This document shows, one piece after another, positions 38,979-48,222 of a stretch of DNA of 64,000 nt. The DNA comes from Pseudomonas sp. NBRC 111124. Its GTDB lineage: Bacteria; Pseudomonadota; Gammaproteobacteria; Pseudomonadales; Pseudomonadaceae. The DNA is taken from contig NZ_BCBA01000106.1 in NCBI RefSeq assembly GCF_001320245.1, forward strand, positions 1 through 64,000, written 5' to 3'. Within the stretch, counting starts at the first letter, position 1; every line of letters starts with the position of its first letter. Under the pieces are notes generated by a model. It was not told the DNA's origin. It worked only from the letters and a program-made list of their open reading frames with translations, and searched no databases. Both the position numbers and the translations under genes were made by a program.

Positions 38979-40456
38979 CCCTCGTTCGTTTCCAGATGTG
39001 CATCGACGGCCAATGGCTCGATGCCCAGAGCGGCAAGACCTTCGACAGCCTCAACCCGGCCACTGCCCAGGCCTGGGCGCAACTGCCCGACGCCGACGAA
39101 GCCGATGTCGAGCTGGCCGTACAGGCCGCCCAGCGCGCCTTCGACAGCAAAGCGTGGCGCAGCATCACCGCCACCGCGCGCGGCAAGCTGCTGCGTCGCC
39201 TGGGTGACCTGATCACCGAGAACAAGGAACACCTGGCCCAGCTGGAAAGCCGTGACAACGGCAAGCTGATCCGCGAAACCCGCGGCCAGGTCGGTTACCT
39301 GCCGGAGTTCTTCCACTACACCGCGGGCCTGGCCGACAAGCTCGAAGGCGGCACCCTGCCGCTGGACAAGCCGGACCTGTTTGCCTACACCGTGCACGAG
39401 CCGATCGGCGTGGTGGCCGGGATCATCCCGTGGAACAGCCCGCTGTACCTGACCGCGATCAAGCTGGCCCCGGCCCTGGCTGCCGGCAACACCATCGTGC
39501 TGAAACCGTCCGAGCACGCCTCGGCGACCATCCTCGAGCTGGCTCGCCTGGCCCTGGAAGCCGGCTTTCCGCCCGGGGTGGTCAACGTGGTCACCGGCTA
39601 CGGCCCAAGCACCGGCGCGGCGCTGACCCGCCACCCGCTGGTGCGCAAAATTGCTTTCACCGGCGGCGCCGCCACGGCCCGCCACGTGGTGCGCAGCAGC
39701 GCCGAGAACTTCGCCAAGCTGTCGCTGGAGCTGGGCGGCAAGTCGCCGAACATCATCTTCGCCGACGCTGACCTGGACAGCGCCATCAACGGCGCCGTGG
39801 CCGGCATCTATGCCGCCTCCGGCCAGAGCTGCGTGGCCGGCTCGCGCCTGCTGGTACAGGACGAGATCTTCGACGCGTTCGTCGAGCGCCTGATTGCCCG
39901 CGCCAAGCGCATCCGCATCGGCAACCCGCAGGACGACGCCAGCGAAATGGGCCCGATGGCCACTGCGCAGCAACTGGCCGTGGTCGAAGGCCTGGTCGCT
40001 GCGGCCAAGGCCGAAGGCGCCAAGCTGCACATGGGCGGCAAGCGTGCCGAGGTCGAAGGTGAAGGCTGGTTCTACGAGCCAACCCTGTTCGAGTGCGACA
40101 GCAACTCGATGACCATCATGCAGGAAGAGGTATTCGGCCCGGTCGCCGCAGTGATCCGCTTCAAGACCGAGGAAGAAGCCCTGGCAATGGCCAACGACTC
40201 ACAGTTCGGCCTGGCCGCCGGCATCTGGACCCGCGACCTGGGCCGTGCCCATCGCCTGGCCCGCGACGTGCGTTCTGGGATCATCTGGGTCAACACCTAC
40301 CGCGCCGTGTCGGCCATGGCGCCGATCGGTGGCTTCAAGAACAGCGGCTACGGCCGCGAGAGCGGCATCGATTCGGTGCTGGCCTATACCGAGCTGAAGA
40401 CCGTGTGGATCAACCTGTCCACCGCGCCGATGCCCGACCCGTTTGTGATGCGCTAA
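38975..40456 (+). CDS. Aldehyde dehydrogenase
   Basis: 493 residues, full-length NAD(P)-dependent ALDH: Asn in GIIPWNSPLYLT, Glu in SLELGGKSPN, catalytic Cys in ASGQSCVAGSRL and late EEVFGPV. It is most like betaine or semialdehyde dehydrogenases and should oxidise an aldehyde released after ring cleavage. It overlaps the hydrolase gene and is 13 bp before the second flavin reductase. Confidence 0.9.
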   Translation: MTLVRFQMCIDGQWLDAQSGKTFDSLNPATAQAWAQLPDADEADVELAVQAAQRAFDSKAWRSITATARGKLLRRLGDLITENKEHLAQLESRDNGKLIRETRGQVGYLPEFFHYTAGLADKLEGGTLPLDKPDLFAYTVHEPIGVVAGIIPWNSPLYLTAIKLAPALAAGNTIVLKPSEHASATILELARLALEAGFPPGVVNVVTGYGPSTGAALTRHPLVRKIAFTGGAATARHVVRSSAENFAKLSLELGGKSPNIIFADADLDSAINGAVAGIYAASGQSCVAGSRLLVQDEIFDAFVERLIARAKRIRIGNPQDDASEMGPMATAQQLAVVEGLVAAAKAEGAKLHMGGKRAEVEGEGWFYEPTLFECDSNSMTIMQEEVFGPVAAVIRFKTEEEALAMANDSQFGLAAGIWTRDLGRAHRLARDVRSGIIWVNTYRAVSAMAPIGGFKNSGYGRESGIDSVLAYTELKTVWINLSTAPMPDPFVMR

Positions 40457-40469
40457 GAGGTAGCACGAG

Positions 40470-40955
40470 ATGATCGAACCAGGCATCTACAAAGACGTGA
40501 TGGGCTCATTCCCGTCCGGCGTGACCGTGGTTACCACCCTGGACGCCGACGGCGGCATCGTCGGCATCACCGCCAGCGCGTTCAGCGCACTGTCGATCGA
40601 GCCGGCGCTGGTGCTGTTCTGCCCCAACTACGCATCGGACACCTACCCGATCCTGCGTGACAGCAAGCAGTTTGCCATTCACCTGCTGTCCGCCGACCAG
40701 ACCGCCGAGGCCTATGCCTTTGCCGGCAAGGGCAAGGACAAGGCCAAGGGCGTCGAGTGGCAGTTGAGCGAACTGGGCAACCCGCTGCTGACTAAGGCCA
40801 CGGCGATCATCGAGTGCGAACTGTGGCGCGAATACGACGGCGGTGACCACGCGATCATCGTCGGCGCGGTGAAGAACCTGGTGCTGCCGGCCGAGCCGGT
40901 GACGCCGATGGTCTATCACAAAGGCAAGCTGGGCGCCCTGCCGCCCTTGGGCTGA
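40470..40955 (+). CDS. Flavin reductase (RutF/HpaC-like), copy 2
   Basis: 161 residues, a close paralogue of the protein at 35682 (same length; SFPSGVTVVTTLDADG, SALSIEPALVLFCPNYASDT, LWREYDGGDHAIIVG). Two copies in one cluster point to a recent duplication or separate partners. There is only one oxygenase in the window, so the second may serve it under the other promoter. Confidence 0.88.
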   Translation: MIEPGIYKDVMGSFPSGVTVVTTLDADGGIVGITASAFSALSIEPALVLFCPNYASDTYPILRDSKQFAIHLLSADQTAEAYAFAGKGKDKAKGVEWQLSELGNPLLTKATAIIECELWREYDGGDHAIIVGAVKNLVLPAEPVTPMVYHKGKLGALPPLG

Positions 40956-40969
40956 CCTTGATACCGCCG

Positions 40970-40986
40970 GGGCTGCTTTGCAGCCC
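40970..40986 (+). terminator. Hairpin after second flavin reductase
   Basis: GGGCTGC-ttt-GCAGCCC runs into the adjacent REP-like arm. There is no U-tract, so attenuation rather than strong termination is expected. Confidence 0.5.
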
Positions 40987-41073
40987 ATCGCCGGCAAGCG
41001 CGGCTCCCACAGGAGCTCCACAGAACTCTGGCTTTGTGATGTATCTGTGGGAGCCGCGCTTGCCGGCGATGGG
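40984..41073. repeat. REP-like pair with 29-bp perfect inverted arms
   Basis: The arms at 40984-41012 and 41045-41073 are exact complements over 29 bp (core CGCCGGCAAGCGCGG plus CTCCCACAG) with a 32-base loop. This variant differs from the GGCCTCTTCGCGGG REPs elsewhere in the window. Confidence 0.88.
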
Positions 41074-41167
41074 ACGCGCAGCGGCCCCCGTTTCACCCCA
41101 TTTTTAGGGGCCGCGCTAATCGTCTCACCCTCGGTAGCGGCCCCTGTTTTATTCCGGAGTACTGCGC

Positions 41168-41557
41168 ATGAGCAACGAAAAGTACGAGAAAGGCCTGCAG
41201 ATCCGCACCCAGGTGCTGGGCGAGGAGTACGTCAACCGCTCGATCCAGAACGCCGACGACTTCACCAAGCCGCTGCAGGAGTTGGTCACCGAATACTGCT
41301 GGGGCCACGTCTGGGGCCGCGAAGGCCTCTCGCTGAAAGAGCGCAGCATGATAAACTTGGCCATGATTTCCGCGCTCAACCGGCCCCACGAGCTCAAGCT
41401 GCACATTCGCGGCGCCTTGCGTAATGGCCTGAGCCGTGAACAGATTCGCGAGATCCTGCTCCAGGTCGGCATTTATTGCGGCGTGCCCGCGGCGGTGGAC
41501 AGTTTCCGCCTGGCCCGCGAAGCGTTCGCTGAAGCCGATGCGGAGTCAACCCGTTAA
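41168..41557 (+). CDS. Carboxymuconolactone decarboxylase-family protein
   Basis: 129 residues: TEYCWGHVWGREGLSLKERS, MINLAMISALNRPHELKLHI and GIYCGVPAAVDSFR are the PcaC/CMD family pattern. The family includes gamma-carboxymuconolactone decarboxylase and AhpD-like proteins; there is no AhpD CxxC. A decarboxylation or isomerisation late in the pathway is possible. It is followed by the GntR gene in the same direction. Confidence 0.85.
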   Translation: MSNEKYEKGLQIRTQVLGEEYVNRSIQNADDFTKPLQELVTEYCWGHVWGREGLSLKERSMINLAMISALNRPHELKLHIRGALRNGLSREQIREILLQVGIYCGVPAAVDSFRLAREAFAEADAESTR

Positions 41558-41647
41558 CAGCGGGCTGTTCGAACCCACGCAAGGAGCACCGCTGGTTCGT
41601 GGTGCTATTGCGGTTGCGGCCGGGCAGCCTCATTCAGAGCGCACTTG

Positions 41648-42412
41648 ATGAAACGCCAGCCCCTCGACGACAGCTTCAAGGTCAACCGCAACCCCGTTAC
41701 CCTGCGCGAAATCGTGCTCGACAAGCTGCGCGGCGCGATCATGAACTTCCACTTGCTGCCGGGCGACCGCCTGGTCGAGCGCGACCTCTGCGACCGCCTC
41801 GGCGTCAGCCGCACCTCGGTGCGTGAGGCCCTGCGCCACCTGGAATCCGAAGGCCTGGTGGAATTCGCCGACGCCAAGGGCCCGCGCGTGGCCATCATCA
41901 CCCTGGAAGACGCCCGCGACATCTACGAGCTGCGTTGCGTACTCGAAGGCCTGATCGTGCAGCTGTTCACCCTCAACGCCAAGGCCAAGGACATCCGTGC
42001 CCTGGAGCGCGCCCTGGAAGTGAACCGCGAAGCGCTGGAAGAAGGTGAGCTGCAACAGGTGCTGGACTCGGTGCAAGGCTTCTACGATGTGCTCCTGGAA
42101 GGCTCTGGCAACCAGGTCGCAGCCCAGCAGCTGCGCCAGCTGCAGGCACGCATCAGCTACCTGCGCGCCACCTCGGTGTCGCAGGAAAACCGCCGCGGCG
42201 CCAGCAACCGGGAAATGGAAAAGATCGTCGAGGCGATCAAGGGCGGCGACCCGCTGGTGGCCCACCAGGCCTCGGTCGATCACGTGCGCGCCGCGGCCAA
42301 GGTAGCCCTGGAGTACCTGCGCCAGAAGCAGGACGACAACACCAAGGTGCGCGACATGGTCGAGCCCCTGGCCCTGAAGGAACCCCGCATAGAACCTCGC
42401 ATAGGCCGCTGA
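41648..42412 (+). CDS. GntR-family (FadR/FCD subfamily) regulator
   Basis: 254 residues. The N-terminal winged helix (LPGDRLVERDLCDRLGVSRT then SVREALRHLESEGLVEF, about 30-80) is followed by the all-helical FCD effector domain (about 95-230). It is the only regulator in the cluster and FCD-type GntRs bind TGGT-N2-ACCA-like palindromes, which fit the repeated ATGGTATACCAT sites. A TTG one codon upstream is an alternative start. Confidence 0.9.
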   Translation: MKRQPLDDSFKVNRNPVTLREIVLDKLRGAIMNFHLLPGDRLVERDLCDRLGVSRTSVREALRHLESEGLVEFADAKGPRVAIITLEDARDIYELRCVLEGLIVQLFTLNAKAKDIRALERALEVNREALEEGELQQVLDSVQGFYDVLLEGSGNQVAAQQLRQLQARISYLRATSVSQENRRGASNREMEKIVEAIKGGDPLVAHQASVDHVRAAAKVALEYLRQKQDDNTKVRDMVEPLALKEPRIEPRIGR

Positions 42413-42414
42413 GC

Positions 42415-42978
42415 ATGCCCAACGCCCCGCGCTACTGCCCGCACTGCACCACAGAACTGGCCCGGGGCGTTCCCACAGGCGACACCCACGAACGCCTGCA
42501 CTGCACCGGTTGCGGCTACATCCACTACATCAACCCGAAGATCATCGCCGGCTGCATCATCGAACGCGAAGGCAAGTACCTGCTGTGCCAGCGCGCCATC
42601 CCGCCGCGCCCGGGCACCTGGACCTTGCCGGCCGGGTTCATGGAGGCCGGTGAGACCACCGAGCAGGCGGCCTTGCGCGAGGTGTGGGAAGAAAGCGGCG
42701 TGCGCGCCGACATCGTCTCGCCGTACTCGATCTTCAGCGTGCCTAGAATCTCCGAGGTGTATATCATCTTCCGCGCGATCGTCACCGAAGAGACCGGGCA
42801 GTACGGGCCTGAGACACGGGCGTACAAGTTCTTCGAACCTGAGGAAATTCCCTGGGAAGAGATCTATTACCCGGCGATCCGGCAGATCCTCGAACGGTAC
42901 ATTCTCGAGCGCCAGGCCGGGGTGTATGGCATGTACATGGGCAATGACGACACCGGCAAGGTGCACTTCATGCGCTAG
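42415..42978 (+). CDS. Nudix hydrolase with N-terminal zinc ribbon
   Basis: 187 residues. Four cysteines in YCPHCTTEL and LHCTGCGYIHY form a zinc ribbon, then a complete Nudix box (GFMEAGETTEQAALREVWEE plus SGV). Such proteins hydrolyse nucleotide-linked pyrophosphates such as NADH or ADP-ribose. It starts 2 bp after the GntR stop, so it is co-transcribed; its link to the catabolic cluster may be only positional. Confidence 0.87.
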   Translation: MPNAPRYCPHCTTELARGVPTGDTHERLHCTGCGYIHYINPKIIAGCIIEREGKYLLCQRAIPPRPGTWTLPAGFMEAGETTEQAALREVWEESGVRADIVSPYSIFSVPRISEVYIIFRAIVTEETGQYGPETRAYKFFEPEEIPWEEIYYPAIRQILERYILERQAGVYGMYMGNDDTGKVHFMR

Positions 42979-43063
42979 CCTGCACAGCCCGACACAAAGC
43001 GCTCGCCAACCGTCTATTCTCGGTGCACCCTTAAGGCCCTACGCAGAAGGACCGGCAGTTCAC

Positions 43064-45232
43064 ATGGCAAAATGGCTAGACGGCGGCGGACTGATGGCCG
43101 AGCTCATCCGCAACCACGACTGGGCCGCCACACCCCTGGGGCCGCTCGTTCAATGGCCCGACGCCCTGAAAACCACCGTGGCCTTGTGCCTGGCCTCGCG
43201 CTTCCCGCAGGCCGTTCTCTGGGGCCCGGCCCTGATCACCCTGCACAACGACGCATTCACCGAGATCCTTGGGCAGAAGCCCCTGGCCCTGGGCAGGCCC
43301 TTCAGCGAGGTGTGGCAGGAAGCCTGGGCCGACATCGGCATGATGGCCAACCGCGCCATGGCCGGCGAAGCCGTGTACATCCAGGACTTCCCGCTGACCA
43401 TCGACCGCAACGGTGGCCCGGAGCGCGCCTACTTCACGTTCTGCTACAGCCCGATCCGCGACCATGATGGCAGCGTGCTGGGCATGCTCGACACCGTCAC
43501 CGAAACCACGGCCAACGTGGTCGCCAACCAGCGCCTGAACTTCCTCGATGAACTGGGCCGGGCCGTGAGCGACGCCTCCGACCCGGACCAGATCCTCGCC
43601 GTCAGCACGCGTAAACTGCTCGATCATCTGCAGCTTTCGAGTTGCGCCTACGCGGTGATGGAGCCTGACGAGGACGGCTTCACCATCTGCGGCGACGCGG
43701 TGGCGCCCGGTTCCCCGCACCTGGTCGGCCAGTACCACTTGCACGACTTCGGCCACCTGGCGGTGAGCCGCCTGCGCAGCGGCCTCGCCCTGGTGATCAA
43801 CGATAACCTGCGTGAACTGGCCCCTGAAGAGGCGGCCACCTTCCAGGCCATCGGCATCACTGCCACCATCTGCATGCCACTGATCAAAGGCGGCCGGCTG
43901 ACTGCACTGATGGCCATCCACGACAAGCTGCCGCGCGTATGGACCCCGTATGAACTGGCGCTGATCAGCGAAGTGACCGAGCGTTCCTGGGCGCATATCC
44001 AGCGGGTCCAGGCCCGTGCCGAAGTGCGTGAGGCCATGGCTACACTGGAAGCGCTCAACGCCACCCTCGAACACCGCGTCGAAGAGCGCACCAGCCAGCT
44101 GCTTTATACCGAAGCCGTGCTGCGCCAGACCCAGAAGCTCGAAGCCATCGGCCAGTTGACCGGCGGCGTGGCCCACGACTTCAACAACCTGCTGACCATC
44201 ATCCGTTCGTCGCTACATTTTCTGCAGCGCCCCAACCTCGATGACAAGCGCCGCGAACGCTACCTCAAGACCATCGCCGACTCGGTCGACCGCGGCGCCA
44301 AGCTGACTGGCCAGTTGCTCGCCTTCGCCCGGCGCCAGGCCCTCAGCCCGCAGGTGTTCGAAGCAGGGCCACGGCTGGAGGCCATGGCCGACATGCTCGA
44401 TACTGCCACGGGGGCACGGGTCCAGGTGGAGCTGCAACTGCCCCAAACGCCCTGCCATATCCGCGCCGACCTCAGCCAGCTGGAAACGGCGGTGATCAAC
44501 CTGATGCTCAACGGCCGCGACGCCATGGCCGGCGAAGGTACGCTGCGCATGTGCCTGCTGGCCGACCAGCACATGCCCGGGCAAACCGGCTTGTTTGCCG
44601 CGATTTCGGTGACCGACAGCGGCGTCGGCATCGCCCCTGAGCTGCTGGAGCGCATCTTCGACCCGTTCTTCACCACCAAGGCGCCTGGCGAGGGCACCGG
44701 CCTGGGCCTGTCCCAGGTGTTCGGTTTCGCCAAGCAGTCGGGCGGCGACGTCAAGGTCAGCAGCATCCAGGGCCAGGGCACCAGCTTCACCCTGTACCTG
44801 CCGCAGGAGCCCGCGCCGGCCACAGAGCTGTCGGGCAATGCCGATGACAACACGCAAGCGCAGCCCGTTGCCGGGCGGCGGCGGATCCTGGTGGTCGAGG
44901 ATAACCCCGATGTCGGCAGTTTTACCTCGCAAATTCTCCAGGACCACGGCTATTACATCAGCCTGGCCAGCTCGGCCGAAGAGGCACTGGCCCAGCTTAA
45001 CGGGCCAAATGGCGATTTCGATGCGGTGTTCTCCGACGTCCTCATGCCGGGGATGGGTGGCCTGGCCTTGGCCAGGGAACTGCGCAAGCAGCGGCCGCAG
45101 CTGCCGGTGATTCTGACCTCGGGCTACAGCGAAGCGATCGCCGAGGGCGGGCATCAGGGTTTCGCCTTCCTGCCCAAGCCGTATTCTGCGCAGCAGGTGT
45201 GCCAGATGCTGGGCGGGTTGCTGGACAACTGA
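43064..45232 (+). CDS. Hybrid sensor histidine kinase (PAS-GAF-HisKA-HATPase-REC)
   Basis: 722 residues, soluble. The N-terminal PAS-like domain has DWAATPLGPLVQWPDAL and LWGPALITLHNDAF; a GAF-like domain (about 155-320) follows, then a short coiled coil, HisKA with phospho-His in LTGGVAHDFNNLLTII (near 371), HATPase (GEGTGLGLSQVFGFA) and a C-terminal receiver (about 605-720; Asp in FSDVLMPGMGG). No DNA-binding output, so a separate partner is needed. Converges with a similar kinase. Confidence 0.87.
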   Translation: MAKWLDGGGLMAELIRNHDWAATPLGPLVQWPDALKTTVALCLASRFPQAVLWGPALITLHNDAFTEILGQKPLALGRPFSEVWQEAWADIGMMANRAMAGEAVYIQDFPLTIDRNGGPERAYFTFCYSPIRDHDGSVLGMLDTVTETTANVVANQRLNFLDELGRAVSDASDPDQILAVSTRKLLDHLQLSSCAYAVMEPDEDGFTICGDAVAPGSPHLVGQYHLHDFGHLAVSRLRSGLALVINDNLRELAPEEAATFQAIGITATICMPLIKGGRLTALMAIHDKLPRVWTPYELALISEVTERSWAHIQRVQARAEVREAMATLEALNATLEHRVEERTSQLLYTEAVLRQTQKLEAIGQLTGGVAHDFNNLLTIIRSSLHFLQRPNLDDKRRERYLKTIADSVDRGAKLTGQLLAFARRQALSPQVFEAGPRLEAMADMLDTATGARVQVELQLPQTPCHIRADLSQLETAVINLMLNGRDAMAGEGTLRMCLLADQHMPGQTGLFAAISVTDSGVGIAPELLERIFDPFFTTKAPGEGTGLGLSQVFGFAKQSGGDVKVSSIQGQGTSFTLYLPQEPAPATELSGNADDNTQAQPVAGRRRILVVEDNPDVGSFTSQILQDHGYYISLASSAEEALAQLNGPNGDFDAVFSDVLMPGMGGLALARELRKQRPQLPVILTSGYSEAIAEGGHQGFAFLPKPYSAQQVCQMLGGLLDN

Positions 45233-47425
45233 TCAGCGCGGATTGGCCACCAGGCGCGCCACGCTCTGCGCCAACTCCGCCTGCCGGTAAGGCTTGCGCA
45301 ATACCTCAAAGCCCTTGAGCTCGCGCGGCGTGAGGTTGGCATAACCGGTAATGATCAGCACCGGCATGTCAGGCTGCCGTTCGCGCATCTGCTGGGCAAA
45401 ACGCACGCCCGTCATCTCGGCCATGACATGGTCGGTCACCAGCACATCCGGCAGCCAGCCCTGATCCACTAGATGCAGCGCCGCCGCCGCACTGCCAGCC
45501 TCGGTCACGTCATAACCCAGGTCGCGCAATTGCGCAGCCGTGGCATGGCGCACGATCTCTTCATCATCCACCAGCAGTACACGGCACGGCCTGTCGGCCT
45601 GGGGCACTTCGGGCAACTCAGTGTCCCTGCCGGGCGCCGCCACGTCACTGACCGGCAACCACAAGGTTGCCTTGGTGCCCTGCCCCGGCGTCGAGTCGAT
45701 CGCGAAGCCCCCGCCTGATTGCAACGCCAGGCCCTGGACCATCGGCAAGCCCAGGCCGGTGCCCTTGCCCACGCCCTTGGTCGAGTAGAACGGCTCGACG
45801 CAGCGGCGCAGTTGCTCTTCATCCATGCCACAGCCGCTGTCACGCACCTGCAGCCAAAGCAGGCGCGCCGCAGCCATACCCGCTGGCCGCGCCGGGCCGC
45901 TGTCGGTATCGAGCCCGGCAGTGATGTTCAGCGCGCCGCCGTCGGGCATGGCATCACGGGCATTGACCACCAGGTTGAGCAAGGCCAGTTCCAGTTGGTG
46001 AGGGTCGGCCACCACCGCAGGCAGTGCCGGGTCTATCTGCACGTGCACGGCGATGGTTGGCCCCAGTGAACGGGCGATCAGCTCGCGCATGTCCACCACC
46101 AAGGCCGCCAGCGACACCGCCTGCGGCTTGAGGGTCTGGCGCCGGGCGAAACTGAGCAACCGCCCCACCAGGTTGCGCGCCCGCTCGGGCGCCTGCAGCC
46201 CACCCTCGATCAGGCGCGGTCCACGCTCGGATTGCGGGTGCCGGCGCAGCAGCTCGAACGAAGCGATGATCGGCGTCAGCATGTTGTTGAGGTCGTGGGC
46301 GATGCCTCCGGTCAGTTGCCCGATCATTTCCAGCTTGTGCGCCTCGTGCAGCTGCAGCATGGCGGCCTCGCGCTCGGCCAGTGCCGCCACCACGCGGTCC
46401 TCGAGGCTTTGGTTGAGCAGGTGCAAGGCCCGCTCGGCCCGGGCGTGGGTGATGGCGGCCCAGGTTTGCTTGGCGGTTTCTTCGATCAACTGGCATTCGT
46501 CTTCAAAACACTGACGCGGCGTATGAAAGTGCACACCCAGCATCGCCTCCAGGCGCCCGGCGCGCAGCACGGGAACATGCAGCGTGGCGCACAAGCCATC
46601 GAGTTGCGCCTCGTAAGCCTGCTGCACCACCTGGCCCGCCTCCAACTGCTCACGCAGTGACGTGCCGAAACTGGCGTAGTCATGCTGACCGACCATCGAA
46701 GGCACGCCGTCGGCCCATTCATGGGCGACCCGGAAGCCGCTGCCGTCGCCCTGATCCTCGCCGAAACAGACGCGTGTGGCGCCCAGCTCGCGGGCCAGGC
46801 GCTGCACCGCATAAGCCTCTATACGCTCGGCCTCGCCCAACCCCGGCAGCGTCCGGCCCAGCTCCAGCAAGAATGCCTGGCGCTGCTGGAAACGTACCCG
46901 CTCGGTGGTGTCGGATACCAGGCACAGCACACCCCCGACGCTGCCATCGGCCTCGCGCACGGCGGAATAGGACACATCGAAGTAGACAGTTTCACCCAGC
47001 CCGCGGCGCTCTATATAAAAGGGTCGGTCCTTGGCCCAGAAGGTCTCGCCCGTCTCGCGCACGCCGCGCAACAGCGGCTCCAGGTCATCCCAGAGCTCGG
47101 CCCAGTTTTCCTGCCCTGGCCGACCCAGGGCCTGCGGGTGCTTGGTGCCGATCGTCGGGACGTAGGCATCGTTGTACAGGGCCACATAAGCCTCGCCCCA
47201 GAACAGCACGAACTGCGCCTGGGCCGGCAGCAGCGTGGCCATCACCGCCTGCAGGTGCGGCGACCAGGTCGGTGGCGGCCCCAGCGGCGAGCCGCTCCAG
47301 TCCATCGACTGTAGCAGGCTGCCAACGTTGCCGCCGTTGAGCAGGAAGCTCGGTGGCGCCTGCAGGGTATGCGTTGGGTGTTGCTGAAGCGATCTCATGT
47401 CTGGGAAGTCCCGGGCACCATCCAT
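45233..47425 (-). CDS. Hybrid sensor histidine kinase (PAS-GAF-HisKA-HATPase-REC)
   Basis: 730 residues with the same layout as the convergent neighbour: a PAS-like start (DWSGSPLGPPPTWSPHLQAV, FWGEAYVALYNDAY), GAF, HisKA (phospho-His in LTGGIAHDLNNMLTP, near 376), HATPase (GKGTGLGLPMVQGLA) and a receiver (Asp in VLVTDHVMAEMTG). Its stop abuts the neighbour's within TGATCA. An alternative start is 27 bases downstream. No membrane segment is seen. Confidence 0.87.
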   Translation of the reverse strand: MDGARDFPDMRSLQQHPTHTLQAPPSFLLNGGNVGSLLQSMDWSGSPLGPPPTWSPHLQAVMATLLPAQAQFVLFWGEAYVALYNDAYVPTIGTKHPQALGRPGQENWAELWDDLEPLLRGVRETGETFWAKDRPFYIERRGLGETVYFDVSYSAVREADGSVGGVLCLVSDTTERVRFQQRQAFLLELGRTLPGLGEAERIEAYAVQRLARELGATRVCFGEDQGDGSGFRVAHEWADGVPSMVGQHDYASFGTSLREQLEAGQVVQQAYEAQLDGLCATLHVPVLRAGRLEAMLGVHFHTPRQCFEDECQLIEETAKQTWAAITHARAERALHLLNQSLEDRVVAALAEREAAMLQLHEAHKLEMIGQLTGGIAHDLNNMLTPIIASFELLRRHPQSERGPRLIEGGLQAPERARNLVGRLLSFARRQTLKPQAVSLAALVVDMRELIARSLGPTIAVHVQIDPALPAVVADPHQLELALLNLVVNARDAMPDGGALNITAGLDTDSGPARPAGMAAARLLWLQVRDSGCGMDEEQLRRCVEPFYSTKGVGKGTGLGLPMVQGLALQSGGGFAIDSTPGQGTKATLWLPVSDVAAPGRDTELPEVPQADRPCRVLLVDDEEIVRHATAAQLRDLGYDVTEAGSAAAALHLVDQGWLPDVLVTDHVMAEMTGVRFAQQMRERQPDMPVLIITGYANLTPRELKGFEVLRKPYRQAELAQSVARLVANPR

Positions 47426-47495
47426 CTCTGGATAGGAGACCGGCGATCAGCAGTTCGTTCCGCTGAATTTCAACGAACGATCAGCGGCGCTGCGT

Positions 47496-48110
47496 TCAGC
47501 GCAACTGGCCAACGATCAACCCCAGCGCCACCGTAACCATCGCCATGCCCGACACCCGCCCGACCCAGCGGGCTGCACCGGGTCGGCTGCTCAGCACAGC
47601 CTTGGCGCCGTAGCCGACCAGCGAGTAGATCACCAGCGAACTGCACAGGTGCACCAGCCCCAGCAACAGGATCTGCAGCGGCACCGGCCAGCTCGACTGC
47701 GGGTCGGTGAATTGCGGCAGCAAGGCCAGGAACAGCAGAAACACCTTCGGGTTGAGCCCGCTCACGCAAAAGCCCTTGAATGCCCAGCGCGACCCCGATT
47801 CGCCCACGCTGGCCTGCCCCGCCTCGGGTGTTGCGGGGCTCAGTAACAGGTTGCCGCCCAACCATAGCAGGTAGGTGCAGCCTGCCAGGGTCAGCAGGGT
47901 CATCGCCAGCGGGTGGCCGGCCAGCAGGCTGCCTACCCCTGCCGCCACCACCAGGGTGGCCAGAAGGTGCCCCGACAACATACCCGCCACCGCAGGCATC
48001 ACCCAGCGCCCGCGCATACCCGCAGAGATGGCATAGGCCCAGTCGGCACCGGGGGTGATCACGAACAGCAACGACACGGCCCAGAACGCCGTCAGCAGGC
48101 TGATTGCCAC
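47496..48110 (-). CDS. LysE/RhtB-family amino-acid exporter
   Basis: 204 residues from a GTG with AAAGGAAG upstream. About six membrane helices; AFWAVSLLFVITPGADWAYA and GFCVSGLNPKVFLLFLALLP are the family signatures. It exports amino acids such as lysine, threonine or homoserine. It is divergent from an Lrp/AsnC regulator 112 bp away, the usual regulatory partner. The longer ORF upstream is rejected as promoter sequence. Confidence 0.88.
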   Translation of the reverse strand: MAISLLTAFWAVSLLFVITPGADWAYAISAGMRGRWVMPAVAGMLSGHLLATLVVAAGVGSLLAGHPLAMTLLTLAGCTYLLWLGGNLLLSPATPEAGQASVGESGSRWAFKGFCVSGLNPKVFLLFLALLPQFTDPQSSWPVPLQILLLGLVHLCSSLVIYSLVGYGAKAVLSSRPGAARWVGRVSGMAMVTVALGLIVGQLR

Positions 48111-48222
48111 TTGAGTCTTCCTTTCACACAGTTTGGGTGGTGAAGAAAGCCTACGGATTCCGCCGGGGGATTTTCTTCCGTATATTTCCCCTGAAGCCAT
48201 TGTTACTGGAAGATTCTTCTCG

